From contig NZ_CP034767.1 of NCBI RefSeq assembly GCF_004005995.1, positions 4,104,746 through 4,168,745 of the forward strand: DNA of 64,000 nt. The letters are read 5' to 3'. The notes under the pieces were generated by a model. The model was given only the letters and a program-made list of their open reading frames with translations, searched no databases and had not been told where the DNA came from. Below are positions 36,195-44,017 of this stretch, one piece after another; the stretch's first letter is position 1, and every line of letters begins with the position of its first letter. The DNA is from Devosia sp. 1566 (lineage in GTDB: Bacteria; Pseudomonadota; Alphaproteobacteria; Rhizobiales; Devosiaceae). The position numbers and the translations under genes were made by a program.

Positions 36195-36314
36195 GCCGCA
36201 CTGGACGAGGGGACCCGGCGCCCCGCGGCGCTTTGCCCGTGCGGCGGAGGCGGGTTTGGGCTAGATCTGGGCCCCTGGTGCCAGGGGCCGGGCCAAAAGA
36301 AAGTTTGATCCGGA

Positions 36315-37385
36315 ATGGATGACAAGCAGGCGATAAAGCCGGGAGCCAAGACCGGGAGCAAGGCGCGGGGTCGCGCGCGGGCCACGAGCGCGGCGCAGCC
36401 GCGAACCGGGGATCTGACCCTCCACCAGCTGCGAATTTTCTGGGCGGTGGCCCGCTCGACGACCCTCACCAATGCGGCCAAGCAATTGGGGCTGACCCAG
36501 CCGTCGCTGTCCCAGCAATTGGCCAAGCTTGAGGCCAATGTCGGCACGCTGTTGTTTCACCGCCGCTCCAACGAGATGGAGCTGACCGAAGCCGGGCAAT
36601 ATCTGTTGCCCAAGGCCGAGCAGGTGCTGCGCTCGATCACCGAACTCGAGGACGGGCTGGGCCAGTTCGGGGCCGGGCAGCGGCTGACGTTGCGGCTGGC
36701 GGGGATCAATTCGGTGCTGCGCGTGGTGCTGCCCCGCGCGGTCGGGGCGCTGCAGGGACAGTTTCCTGACCTCGAATTCGACCTCTTGGAAAGTGCGCCC
36801 GGCGAGATCCTCGACCTGCTGTATAGCCGGCGGGTGACGATCGGGCTTTTGGCTGCCAATTCGGTGGCGCAGGCCGGCGTGGGCTTTGTGCAGGTGCCGC
36901 TGCTCGAAGACCCCTATGTGCTGGTCGTCCCCAAGGGGCTCGAGCTCGACGGAGTGAGCGATCCGCAGGCCCAGTTGCCAGCCGAGGGGTGGCGGCTGCT
37001 CAACCAGGCCATCCAGTTCAGCTTTGGCAGCCGCCACGCGAGCCGGGTAGCCGATTGGTATGCGCGCCTCCTGCCCGAGCACCGGGTGGTGGCGCAGTGC
37101 CGCTCGTTTGAAACCGCGATCGGGCTGGTGCGGGCGGGGGCAGGGGTGTGCCTGGCGCCGGCGTTGGCCTCTGTGGGGATCGATGGCGTGCCGAGCGATG
37201 TGACGCTGTATCGGGTGCAGGCGCCGCCCCGGCGGATCGTGGCGCTGGTGCCCTCGCAATACCGGCGGGTCGAGCCTTATGCGGCAATGCTGGAAGCGCT
37301 GCAGGCGAGCGCGGCTGGCTATGTCGCTCCCCCTATCGCCGCAACGCCGCCGTGGCTGGCGCTGGATAGGGCCGAGGAGTTCTAG
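36315..37385 (+). CDS. LysR family transcriptional regulator
   Basis: A 356-residue regulator with a basic N-terminal extension of about 33 residues before the LysR helix-turn-helix (LHQLRIFWAVARSTTLTNAA, then LGLTQPSLSQQLAKLEANVG and LFHRRSNEMELTEAG). The C-terminal half is the type-2 periplasmic-binding-like effector domain. It is divergent from the ABC importer/DUF1800/DUF1501 operon and is its likely activator, responding to the transported compound or a product. The intergenic LysR-type box supports this; the effector is unknown. Confidence 0.92.
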   Translation: MDDKQAIKPGAKTGSKARGRARATSAAQPRTGDLTLHQLRIFWAVARSTTLTNAAKQLGLTQPSLSQQLAKLEANVGTLLFHRRSNEMELTEAGQYLLPKAEQVLRSITELEDGLGQFGAGQRLTLRLAGINSVLRVVLPRAVGALQGQFPDLEFDLLESAPGEILDLLYSRRVTIGLLAANSVAQAGVGFVQVPLLEDPYVLVVPKGLELDGVSDPQAQLPAEGWRLLNQAIQFSFGSRHASRVADWYARLLPEHRVVAQCRSFETAIGLVRAGAGVCLAPALASVGIDGVPSDVTLYRVQAPPRRIVALVPSQYRRVEPYAAMLEALQASAAGYVAPPIAATPPWLALDRAEEF

Positions 37386-37804
37386 GCTTCAGGGGCGGTG
37401 CTCGCCTTGGCCTTGCCGATCGCGCCCAGATGGGTGTGGTTGAACGCTGAGGCATATTTGAGCCCATAGCCAAGGGCGCGGTCAAAACCGATATGAGCGG
37501 CAAGGATCAAGGCAAATTGCCAGATGAGCTCAGCGCCAAGCGCCCAGCCAAGGGCGCCAAGGACTGCCGCCAGCACATAGCTGTGGGCCGTGTTGTATAC
37601 GGCGGCGCCGGCCCTGGCATTGAGGGCATAGCCGGCAAAGCTCAGATCGGGCACAAAGAACAGCAGCACGAACAGCCAGGGATTGCCGCCGCTGGCGAAA
37701 TAAGCGGCGGTCGCCCCGGCGAGCACCGCCAGCGCTTCAAGTCGCAGCACGCTGCGCACTCCACCCGTCGCCGCGCCAATTGGTGAAGATTTGCCCTGGT
37801 CCAT
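37382..37804 (-). CDS. DUF4260 family membrane protein
   Basis: A 140-residue integral membrane protein of the DUF4260 family, function unknown. Four predicted helices are visible: VLRLEALAVLAGATAAYFAS, WLFVLLFFVPDLSFAGYAL, AHSYVLAAVLGALGWALGA and IWQFALILAAHIGFDRALGY; the segment FDRALGYGLKY followed by FNHTHLG is characteristic. ATG 37804 with AAGGGG upstream sets the start. Its last codons overlap the end of the convergent LysR gene by four bases. Confidence 0.85.
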   Translation of the reverse strand: MDQGKSSPIGAATGGVRSVLRLEALAVLAGATAAYFASGGNPWLFVLLFFVPDLSFAGYALNARAGAAVYNTAHSYVLAAVLGALGWALGAELIWQFALILAAHIGFDRALGYGLKYASAFNHTHLGAIGKAKASTAPEA

Positions 37805-37908
37805 AGCTGCCCCTTGCTGCTGCCTTGCGCGATAGTCTAGCGCGGCGGGGAGGGGGTTGGCGACTGGGCTCAAGCGGCGCCGGCCAAGACCGTTTTGGGC
37901 GCCTGGAG

Positions 37909-37937
37909 GGCGGGTCGAGCATTCCGCCCGACCCGCC
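37909..37937 (-). terminator. GC-rich hairpin after the 66-residue gene
   Basis: GGCGGGTCG (37909-37917) pairs perfectly with CGACCCGCC (37929-37937). No T run follows on the minus strand, so it may terminate weakly or protect the 3' end. Confidence 0.4.
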
Positions 37938-37954
37938 GGAAATTGGTTTGAGCC

Positions 37955-38155
37955 TTAGGTCGAGATGCTCAGAATATGGCTTTCAAAGGCCACAAAGTCG
38001 CCCTCGATCCGCGTGCCGTCACTGACCAGCGTGCGTTCGCCGCTGATGCGCAGATAGCCTTCGCCGAGCACTTCCTCGATGATGTCATCGAGCTCGCGCT
38101 CATCGGTGAAGCCGATCTTGGTGCCATCGCTCGTGGTGAGTTGATAATCGGGCAA
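37955..38155 (-). CDS. Small hypothetical protein, 66 residues
   Basis: Family not recognised. The product is acidic (RELDDIIEEVLGEGYL) with a predicted alternating strand pattern, LRISGERTLVSDGTRIEGDF, and no cysteine, signal peptide or membrane segment. The start is TTG 38155; a strong AGGAGA about 5 bases upstream and the absence of a better start support it. It is flanked by hairpins and stands alone downstream of tRNA-Gly. A small cytosolic beta protein with an acidic helix is all that can be said. Confidence 0.65.
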   Translation of the reverse strand: MPDYQLTTSDGTKIGFTDERELDDIIEEVLGEGYLRISGERTLVSDGTRIEGDFVAFESHILSIST

Positions 38156-38304
38156 TTCGCTCTCCTGTTTTCGACGGTTCGTGCATCAACGCCGCAACCG
38201 GGCAAAAGGTGCGACGGGTTCTAACGCGTTCTGGGGAAGGAAATTGATCGGGTGCAATGCTGATTCGGCTCGCGGTCGCAGACCCACGTGGCGCCAAACC
38301 CGGA

Positions 38305-38333
38305 AAAACAAAAAGGGTCCCGAAGGACCCTTT
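38305..38333 (-). terminator. Intrinsic terminator of tRNA-Gly with UUCG loop
   Basis: On the minus strand AAAGGGTCC and GGACCCTTT pair around TTCG, a tetraloop known for exceptional stability, and the tract TTTTGTTTTT follows. It lies about 30 bases downstream of the tRNA. Confidence 0.85.
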
Positions 38334-38363
38334 GTTTCTCAAGGCTTGCCGGCCTTGAGAATT

Positions 38364-38438
38364 TGGAGCGGGCGATGGGATTCGAACCCACGACCCTAAC
38401 CTTGGCAAGGTTATGCTCTACCCCTGAGCTACACCCGC
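38364..38438 (-). tRNA. tRNA-Gly (anticodon GCC)
   Basis: The 75-base minus-strand gene starts GCGGGTGTAGCTC and ends with encoded TCCA. Acceptor arms GCGGGTG/CGCCCGC pair with one G-T, the D-arm has AGGGGTAGA, the anticodon stem TAACC/GGTTA surrounds TTGCCAA with anticodon GCC, and the T-arm contains GGTTCGAATCC. It reads GGC and GGU codons. Confidence 0.97.
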
Positions 38439-38638
38439 GCTCCGTTGTCATCCACGCTGCCTTGGCATCGGGTCGACGGCGGCCTATATGCCTAATCGCA
38501 TTCCGCTTTGCAACCGCAAAAATGGGCCTTGTTGCCAAGTTCGTGTCCGGGGAGATCCCGCCACACTTGTCAGAAGCCGGTTTGCGGGGGCATGAAGACA
38601 CCAATCTGCTTTTTTGCCGCACCCGAAGGCTTGCTCCC

Positions 38639-39586
38639 ATGTCCCAGCCGTTCACCGCTTCCCCCGCCAGCCAGCCCGCCCCTTCCAATGGAGCGCTGGT
38701 CAAGAATTCCAGCGACGCCGCGTTCAAGGCCGATGTGATCGATGCTTCGCTCGATGCGCCCGTGCTGGTGGATTTCTGGGCGCCCTGGTGTGGCCCCTGC
38801 CGCCAGCTGACCCCGGCGCTCGAAAAAGTGGTCAATGAAAAGGCCGGCAAGATCCGGCTGGTCAAAATCAATATCGACGAGCATCCCGCCATTGCCGGCC
38901 AGCTGGGCGTGCAGTCCATCCCGGCGGTGTTTGCCTTTGCCGGCGGTCGTCCGGTGGACGGGTTCATGGGCGCGATGCCCGAAAGCGAAGTGCGCCGCTT
39001 TGCCGACCGGGTGATTGCCGCGGCCCCGGCGCCCGGTCCCGCTCCCGATTCGATGGAAGCCCAGATCGCCGAAGCGGTCGCTGCCGCCGAAGAGGCGCTT
39101 GGAGCGGGCGACCTGCCGCGCGCCGCGCAGATCTTTGGCATGGTGGTGCAGCACGCGCCCGACAATGCCCCCGCGCTGATTGGCCTGGCACGGGTATATC
39201 TGGCAGCGGGCGAGCCCGACCAGGCCCGCGCCACCCTCGACATGGTGCCCGAGGAAGCGCGCACGGGCGAGGCCTATACGGCGCTCGCCAATTCGCTGCG
39301 CCTCCTGGCCGAAGCGGCCGAACTCTCGGAAACCGCGACGCTGGAAGCGGCGATCGCTGCCGATCCGGACAACCACCAAGCCCGATTCGATCTCGCCGTC
39401 GTGCTCAATGCCGAGGGGCGGCGCCTTGAAGCGGCCGAGGCGCTGGTAACGCTGCTCCGGCGCGACCGCAGCTGGAACGAGGACGGCGCGCGCAAAAAGC
39501 TGCTCGAATTCTTTGAAGCCTGGGGTCCCAAGGATCCCGCCACCGTCAAGGGCCGCCGTCTGCTCTCGGCGGCGCTGTTTTCGTAA
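38639..39586 (+). CDS. cnoX: Thioredoxin-TPR co-chaperone CnoX (YbbN family)
   Basis: CnoX is a redox-regulated holdase that works with GroEL and DnaK and protects cytosolic proteins from oxidation. The 315-residue protein has a thioredoxin domain (about 25-130) with active site WCGPCRQ near residues 50-56 and KINIDEHPAIAGQLGVQSIP, then a C-terminal TPR-like helical half (ALGAGDLPRAAQIFGMVVQ, YLAAGEPDQARATLDMV). The CGPC motif is intact, unlike the redox-dead E. coli YbbN. ATG 38639 is chosen because the upstream open frame crosses tRNA-Gly. Next comes the Lon-N gene, 17 bases away. Confidence 0.9.
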   Translation: MSQPFTASPASQPAPSNGALVKNSSDAAFKADVIDASLDAPVLVDFWAPWCGPCRQLTPALEKVVNEKAGKIRLVKINIDEHPAIAGQLGVQSIPAVFAFAGGRPVDGFMGAMPESEVRRFADRVIAAAPAPGPAPDSMEAQIAEAVAAAEEALGAGDLPRAAQIFGMVVQHAPDNAPALIGLARVYLAAGEPDQARATLDMVPEEARTGEAYTALANSLRLLAEAAELSETATLEAAIAADPDNHQARFDLAVVLNAEGRRLEAAEALVTLLRRDRSWNEDGARKKLLEFFEAWGPKDPATVKGRRLLSAALFS

Positions 39587-39603
39587 CGCAAAGGAAAGCA
39601 CTC

Positions 39604-40275
39604 GTGCTCAAGCGCCCCGCTTCTCCCGCCGACCTGCCCAAAAGCGTGCCGCTGTTTCCCCTCAGCGGCGCGCTGCTGCTGCCCTTTTCGCACCGCCCGC
39701 TCAATGTATTCGAGCCGCGCTATCTCGACATGGTGGACGCGGCCCTCCGCGGCGACCGCCTGATCGGCCTGATCCAGCCCGAGGACAGCGAAGAAGAAAG
39801 CCCCAAGGGTCGCAGTCCGCTGCAATCGATCGGCTGTTTGGGGCGAATCACCCATTTCGAGGAAAGCGGGGAAGGGCGCTATTTCATCATCCTTGAGGGC
39901 ATCACCCGCTTCCGGCTGGTCCATGAGCTGACGGTGATGACGCCTTATCGCCAATGCACGATTTCAGCCGAGGAATTCGCCACCGACTTCAACCGGCAAT
40001 GGGGGGAAGGCGAGGTCGATCGGGAGCGCTTCCTCAAGATGATGCGCGATTATGCCGATTTCGCCGATATTGAGCTCAACTGGCAGGAAATCGACAATAC
40101 CGGCACCGCCGATCTCGTTAATTTCTGCTGCATGGTGTCGCCCTATGGCGCGGCTGAAAAACAGGTGCTGCTGGAAGCCCCCACGCTCGAGCAGCGCGCT
40201 GAAACCTTGATCGCCATGACCGAATACGAGATCGCGCGCGGTGGCGCCGGCGGTTCGGCGCCCCCGCTCAATTGA
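39604..40275 (+). CDS. Lon N-terminal (substrate-binding) domain protein
   Basis: A 223-residue stand-alone PUA-like LON substrate-binding domain without the Lon ATPase or protease. The opening VPLFPLSGALLLPFSHRPL, NVFEPRYLDMV and IGCLGRITHFEESGEGRYFI are hallmark strands; MVSPYGAAEKQVLLEAPTL is the C-terminal helical part. Such proteins are conserved in rhizobia downstream of cnoX and may act in protein quality control, but no activity is established. The next gene starts at TTG overlapping its stop. Confidence 0.87.
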   Translation: MLKRPASPADLPKSVPLFPLSGALLLPFSHRPLNVFEPRYLDMVDAALRGDRLIGLIQPEDSEEESPKGRSPLQSIGCLGRITHFEESGEGRYFIILEGITRFRLVHELTVMTPYRQCTISAEEFATDFNRQWGEGEVDRERFLKMMRDYADFADIELNWQEIDNTGTADLVNFCCMVSPYGAAEKQVLLEAPTLEQRAETLIAMTEYEIARGGAGGSAPPLN

Positions 40276-40508
40276 GTGTTCCCGAGGTCAATCCCCGGCA
40301 TGTGGTGGACCGCCGCACGCTCGAACTGCTGGTGTGCCCCCTGACCAAGACGCGCATGACCCTCTCGGCGGACCGGAGCGAGCTGATTTCGGTGGCCGCG
40401 CGCCTGGCCTTTCCCATTCGCAAGGGCGTGCCGCTGCTCGCCCTGGATGAGGCGCGCAGCATCGAGCCCGAGGAAATCAAGGCGCTGACGCGCCCGCCGG
40501 CGCCTTAG
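40272..40508 (+). CDS. Trm112-family protein
   Basis: A 78-residue zinc-ribbon-like protein of the Trm112/UPF0434 family. In eukaryotes and archaea Trm112 activates methyltransferases; bacterial homologues are small stand-alone proteins of uncertain role. LELLVCPLTKTRM gives one cysteine, and the remaining zinc ligands are missing, as is common in bacterial members; RLAFPIRKGVPLLALDEAR is the conserved C-terminal strand pair. TTG 40272 overlaps the preceding stop (TTGA). Its stop codon overlaps that of the convergent hydroxylase gene by two bases. Confidence 0.82.
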   Translation: MSVPEVNPRHVVDRRTLELLVCPLTKTRMTLSADRSELISVAARLAFPIRKGVPLLALDEARSIEPEEIKALTRPPAP

Positions 40509-41725
40509 ATCGGCAGGCCCGAGAGGAGGCGCGGCCCGTGGGCCGAAAGGCCCGCGGCACCGCGGATCATCATCGCCTTGACCGGGCCGGCGCGATCCAC
40601 CAGCCCCAGGCCAAAATCGCGCAGCGCCCGCACCGGCGGGGCGTCCGTCGAAAAGAGCCGGTTCATGCCATCGGTGACAAGGGCCATGCCGGTGGTGTCG
40701 AGCCGCCGCCAGCTCTGGTAACGCTCGAGCACGGCGGGACTGCCATGATCAAGCCCGAGCCGCATCGCTTCGACCACGGCTTCGGCGAGCGCCGCCACAT
40801 CCTTGAGCCCGAGATTCACGCCCTGTCCCGCGACGGGATGCACCACATGAGCGGCGTCGCCCACGAGCGCGAGGCGCGGGCCGACAAATTGGCGGGCCAG
40901 CTGCAGGCGCAGGGGAAAGCCCATCAGATCCTCGTCTACGCCGACGGCCCCCAGGGTCGAGCCCATCACCGCCTCGATTTCGCGGGCGAGCTCCTCTTTG
41001 CCCATGGCGAGGAACCGGGGGGCATCGGCTGACTTCTCGGTCCAAACGAGGGACGAGCGGTTGCCGGGCAGCGGCAGGCTGGCAAAGGGGCCGGCGGGAC
41101 GGAAATGTTCATAAGCCACCCCGTCATGGGGGAGTTCATGGGTGATGGTGGTGACGAGCCCGGTCTGGCGGTAATCATGGGAAAAAACGCCGATCCCGCT
41201 CATCTGGCGCAGGCTTGATTGCGCACCATCGGCCGCAACCACCAGCGGCGCGCGCAAGATCCGCCCATCGGCGAGCACCAGATCGGCCGAGTTGGCGCTG
41301 GTCTGCAGGCCGGCAACGCTGGCCGGCGCCACGACGGTAATCTTGCTCGCTACCGCATCCAGCAGCGCCTGCCCGCTGACCCGGTTGGGCACCATATGGG
41401 CAAAGGGCTCGCCCGGAGCCACGTCCCCTTCAAAGCTCAGGAACAGGGGGCGGGACAGATCGCCCGGACCCGAATCGGTGATGCGCATGGCGGTGATCGC
41501 CTGGGCCTGCTCTGCCATGGGCGCCCAGACGCCGAGCGCCGTCCAGGCGCGGCGCACGCTCGCGGCAATGGCCGAAGCGCGGTTGTCGCGCGGCACTTCG
41601 AGTGGGCGTCGATCCACCAAGGCGATGCGGATGCCGCGGGCAAAGCGCGACAGGGCCAGCGCCAGGGTCAAGCCCGCCGGACCGCCGCCCACGATCACCA
41701 CATCGAACTGTTCAGCCTTGCTCAT
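40505..41725 (-). CDS. UbiH/UbiF/COQ6-family FAD-dependent hydroxylase
   Basis: A 406-residue flavoprotein monooxygenase that hydroxylates the ubiquinone ring. The FAD/NADH motifs are GGGPAGLTLAL (about 12), the DG segment VVAADGAQSSLR near 160 and LVGDAAHVVHPVAGQGVNLG near 285, where the GD and HP contact FAD. Regiospecificity (UbiH, UbiF, UbiI or the rhizobial UbiL/UbiM types) cannot be assigned safely. ATG 41725 has GGAGGCG 7 bases upstream; longer starts up to 41806 are possible. Downstream it is convergent with the Trm112-like gene. Confidence 0.9.
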   Translation of the reverse strand: MSKAEQFDVVIVGGGPAGLTLALALSRFARGIRIALVDRRPLEVPRDNRASAIAASVRRAWTALGVWAPMAEQAQAITAMRITDSGPGDLSRPLFLSFEGDVAPGEPFAHMVPNRVSGQALLDAVASKITVVAPASVAGLQTSANSADLVLADGRILRAPLVVAADGAQSSLRQMSGIGVFSHDYRQTGLVTTITHELPHDGVAYEHFRPAGPFASLPLPGNRSSLVWTEKSADAPRFLAMGKEELAREIEAVMGSTLGAVGVDEDLMGFPLRLQLARQFVGPRLALVGDAAHVVHPVAGQGVNLGLKDVAALAEAVVEAMRLGLDHGSPAVLERYQSWRRLDTTGMALVTDGMNRLFSTDAPPVRALRDFGLGLVDRAGPVKAMMIRGAAGLSAHGPRLLSGLPI

Positions 41726-41829
41726 CGGGAACGCCTCCATTGCGGCTATTGAACGCGCCGGGCTCCTCAACGCAAGAGTGCCAAGGGTCGCGCCAGGCCG
41801 CCGCAAATTTGCTCAAAACGCTCCAGACC

Positions 41830-41846
41830 TGCTCATTAATTGAGCA
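41830..41846 (+). promoter_or_regulatory. NtrC-like palindrome upstream of glnK
   Basis: TGCTCATTAATTGAGCA has 6-base arms TGCTCA/TGAGCA around a 5-base spacer, the same 6-5-6 geometry as NtrC enhancer sites (TGCACC-N5-GGTGCA). It lies about 100 bases before the sigma-54-like promoter. Half-site-like GCTCAA sequences flank it (41812-41817 and 41852-41857). Confidence 0.55.
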
Positions 41847-41928
41847 CTTGCGCTCAAGCATACGGGTGAAATTCACGCACGATCTGGCAAGTGCTTGAAA
41901 TGTTTGTTGTTTCTGAGCAGCTATCGAG

Positions 41929-41945
41929 TTGGCACGGCACTTGAG
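41929..41945 (+). promoter_or_regulatory. Sigma-54 (-24/-12) promoter of glnK-amtB
   Basis: TTGGCACGGCACTTGAG matches the RpoN consensus TTGGCACG-N4-TTGC, with A instead of C in the -12 GC. It is 44 bases before the glnK ATG. rpoN itself is in this window and glnK-amtB is a classic NtrC/sigma-54 target. Confidence 0.65.
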
Positions 41946-41989
41946 TCTTGCTTGGCATCAAGACCAGCGCAAGATGCAAAGGGGCTCGC

Positions 41990-42328
41990 ATGAAACTGGT
42001 GATCGCTATTATCAAGCCATCCCGCCTCGAAGAGGTTCGCCAGGCACTCAATTCACTCGATGTTCACGGCATGACTGTGACCGAAGTGAAGGGTTATGGC
42101 CGCCAAAAGGGACATTCGGAAATCTATCGCGGCACCGAATATGCCGTCCATTTCCTGCCCAAGCTCAAGGTCGAGATTGCGGTCGACGATGCGCTTGCCG
42201 ATGCCGTTTCCGCGGCCATCCGCGACAGCGCCCAGACCGGTCGCATCGGCGACGGCAAGATTTTCGTGCTCGACCTGCTGGCCGTCACCCGTATCCGCAC
42301 CGGTGAAACCGGCGCCTCTGCCCTTTAA
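41990..42328 (+). CDS. glnK: Nitrogen regulatory protein P-II (GlnK)
   Basis: GlnK senses ATP/ADP and 2-oxoglutarate and is uridylylated by GlnD under nitrogen limitation; the free form blocks the AmtB channel. The 112-residue protein has the full P-II fold: MKLVIAIIKPSRLEEVRQAL, the T-loop GYGRQKGHSEIYRGTEY with uridylylation site Tyr51, and the C-terminal TGRIGDGKIFVLDLL. Being directly upstream of amtB marks it as GlnK rather than GlnB. ATG 41990 is used; an open frame begins earlier at 41948. Confidence 0.95.
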   Translation: MKLVIAIIKPSRLEEVRQALNSLDVHGMTVTEVKGYGRQKGHSEIYRGTEYAVHFLPKLKVEIAVDDALADAVSAAIRDSAQTGRIGDGKIFVLDLLAVTRIRTGETGASAL

Positions 42329-42351
42329 GCGTCCTCGGGAGAAACAAGAAG

Positions 42352-43695
42352 ATGAAGACGTCCAAGATCTTGGGGAGCGCCGCACTTGCCTCCCTGCTGC
42401 TGGCCCTGCCGGCCTTCGCCCAGGATGCGGCGGCACCCGCCGTCGAAGTCGTTGAAGAGGCCGTTGCCACGATCGACACCGGTGACACGGCCTGGTTGAT
42501 CGTTTCGACCCTCCTGGTCATCCTCATGACCATTCCGGGCGTGGCGCTGTTTTATGGCGGCCTCGTGCGCTCCAAGAACATCCTGTCGGTCGTCACCCAG
42601 GTGTTCGGCGCGTTTTCCATGATCGCGCTGCTCTGGGTCGCTTATGGTTATTCGCTGGCCTTTTCCGGGCCGAGCGAAGGCGGATTGTCCGCCTTTATCG
42701 GCGATTTTTCCAACTTCTTCCTCGCCAATGTGAACCCCGACTCGGTTTCGGGCACCATTCCCGAGCTGATCTTTGTGGTGTTCCAGCTCACCTTTGCCTG
42801 CATCACCGCGACCCTTGTCGTGGGCGGCATTGCCGAGCGCATGAAGTTCGGCGCGGTGATGGCCTTCCTCGCGATCTGGTTCACCTTCGCCTATCTGCCG
42901 ATCGCGCATATGGTGTGGTCGGCCGCGGGCCTATTTTTCCAGATGGGCGCGCTCGATTTTGCCGGCGGCACCGTCGTGCACATCAATTCGGGCGTTGCCG
43001 CACTCGTGGCTGCCATCGTGCTGGGGCCGCGCCTTGGCTATATGAAGGAGCCGATTGCGCCCCATAACCTCGTCTTCACCTATATCGGCGCCTGCCTGCT
43101 CTGGGTTGGCTGGTTCGGCTTCAATGCCGGCTCGGCTCTCGGCGCCAACGGCGTTGCCGCCCAGGCCTTCCTCAACACCATCACCGCTCCCGCCGCAGCC
43201 GGCATTGCCTGGGCTGTGGGCGAAAAGATCACCCGCGGCCATGCCTCGGCCCTGGGCTTTGTGTCGGGTGCCGTTGCGGGCCTTGTTGCCATCACCCCGG
43301 CTGCCGGTTTTGCCGGCACCTTTGGCTCGATCGTTCTGGGTGCGGTGACCGGCTTTGTGTGCCTCTGGGCGGTCGTGACCCTCAAGCCCATGCTCAAATA
43401 CGACGACAGCCTCGATGTGTTCGGCATTCACGGCGTCGGCGGCATTGTCGGCGCCATCGGCACCGCTGTTGTCGCCGATCCGGCCCTGGGTGGCTTTGGC
43501 GCCGAGGGCTATGCCATGGGCGGCCAGCTGGTCACCCAGGTCATGGCGGTGGTTGTCGCAATCCTGTGGTCGGGCGTCGTGGCCTTCGTCGCCATGATGA
43601 TCGTCAAGGCGATCTTCGGTGGGGCCCGCGTTCCCGAATCGGCCGAGGTCGACGGGCTGGACCTCTCCAGCCACGGCGAGCGCGCCTACAACTAG
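42352..43695 (+). CDS. amtB: Ammonium transporter
   Basis: AmtB is a trimeric inner-membrane channel for ammonium/ammonia. The 447-residue protein has a cleavable signal peptide (KILGSAALASLLLALPAFA then QD), followed by about eleven helices. Visible are the N-terminal WLIVSTLLVILMTIPGVALF, the twin-His region with GGTVVHINSGVAALVAAIVL and later FGIHGVGGIVGAIGTAVV, and the conserved C-terminal tail needed for GlnK control. It forms a two-gene operon with glnK, 23 bases apart. Confidence 0.96.
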   Translation: MKTSKILGSAALASLLLALPAFAQDAAAPAVEVVEEAVATIDTGDTAWLIVSTLLVILMTIPGVALFYGGLVRSKNILSVVTQVFGAFSMIALLWVAYGYSLAFSGPSEGGLSAFIGDFSNFFLANVNPDSVSGTIPELIFVVFQLTFACITATLVVGGIAERMKFGAVMAFLAIWFTFAYLPIAHMVWSAAGLFFQMGALDFAGGTVVHINSGVAALVAAIVLGPRLGYMKEPIAPHNLVFTYIGACLLWVGWFGFNAGSALGANGVAAQAFLNTITAPAAAGIAWAVGEKITRGHASALGFVSGAVAGLVAITPAAGFAGTFGSIVLGAVTGFVCLWAVVTLKPMLKYDDSLDVFGIHGVGGIVGAIGTAVVADPALGGFGAEGYAMGGQLVTQVMAVVVAILWSGVVAFVAMMIVKAIFGGARVPESAEVDGLDLSSHGERAYN

Positions 43696-43885
43696 CATTC
43701 CTCCCTTCCGGGCGGCGTCCCTCGCGTCGCCCGGATCCCATTCTTTGCCTGCATTGATCGTGGCGTGCGGCTCGTGTTCCTCTTGGCCCGCCCAGAGGCT
43801 TCCCACTCGCAAACCGCATGGGCCGCACTCCTCGATCAATCCTCCCTAGTGCCGCCTTCCCCCCGCTGTTGGCGGCACTCTGCCT

Positions 43886-43915
43886 GGGCCCGTTGCCTGC
43901 AACGGGCCCTTTTTC
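43886..43915 (+). terminator. Strong intrinsic terminator between amtB and ftsK
   Basis: GGGCCCGTTG (43886-43895) pairs perfectly with CAACGGGCCC (43900-43909) around a CCTG loop, and five T follow at 43910-43914. Confidence 0.85.
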
Positions 43916-43933
43916 TTGCCGTGGTGGGGATGG

Positions 43934-43948
43934 TTAGCCTGCGATTAA
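43934..43948 (+). promoter_or_regulatory. CtrA-like box upstream of ftsK
   Basis: TTAGCCTGCGATTAA fits the CtrA consensus TTAA-N7-TTAA with one mismatch, about 70 bases before the ftsK start, next to a GATTC (CcrM) site. CtrA and CcrM control cell-division genes in alphaproteobacteria; binding here is not shown. Confidence 0.4.
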
Positions 43949-44017
43949 CCACACGGCTCTAGCATCGGCGGCATGCGGCCTGGATTCTCCCGGGCGCCAC
44001 CTAAACCATAGTGCCCC

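Larger units (their letters stand above)
43696..44017. other. 322-base intergenic region between amtB and ftsK
   Basis: No gene is visible. It holds a GC-rich hairpin just after amtB (CCGGGCGGCG/CGTCGCCCGG, 43708-43734), a second one AGTGCCGCC/GGCGGCACT (43848-43879), a strong terminator (43886-43915) and the likely ftsK control region with a CtrA-like box (43934-43948) and a GATTC site at 43983. Confidence 0.7.

Noticed and set aside
38288..38638. Longer N-terminus for CnoX
   Set aside because: The upstream frame crosses tRNA-Gly in antisense and has no family similarity.
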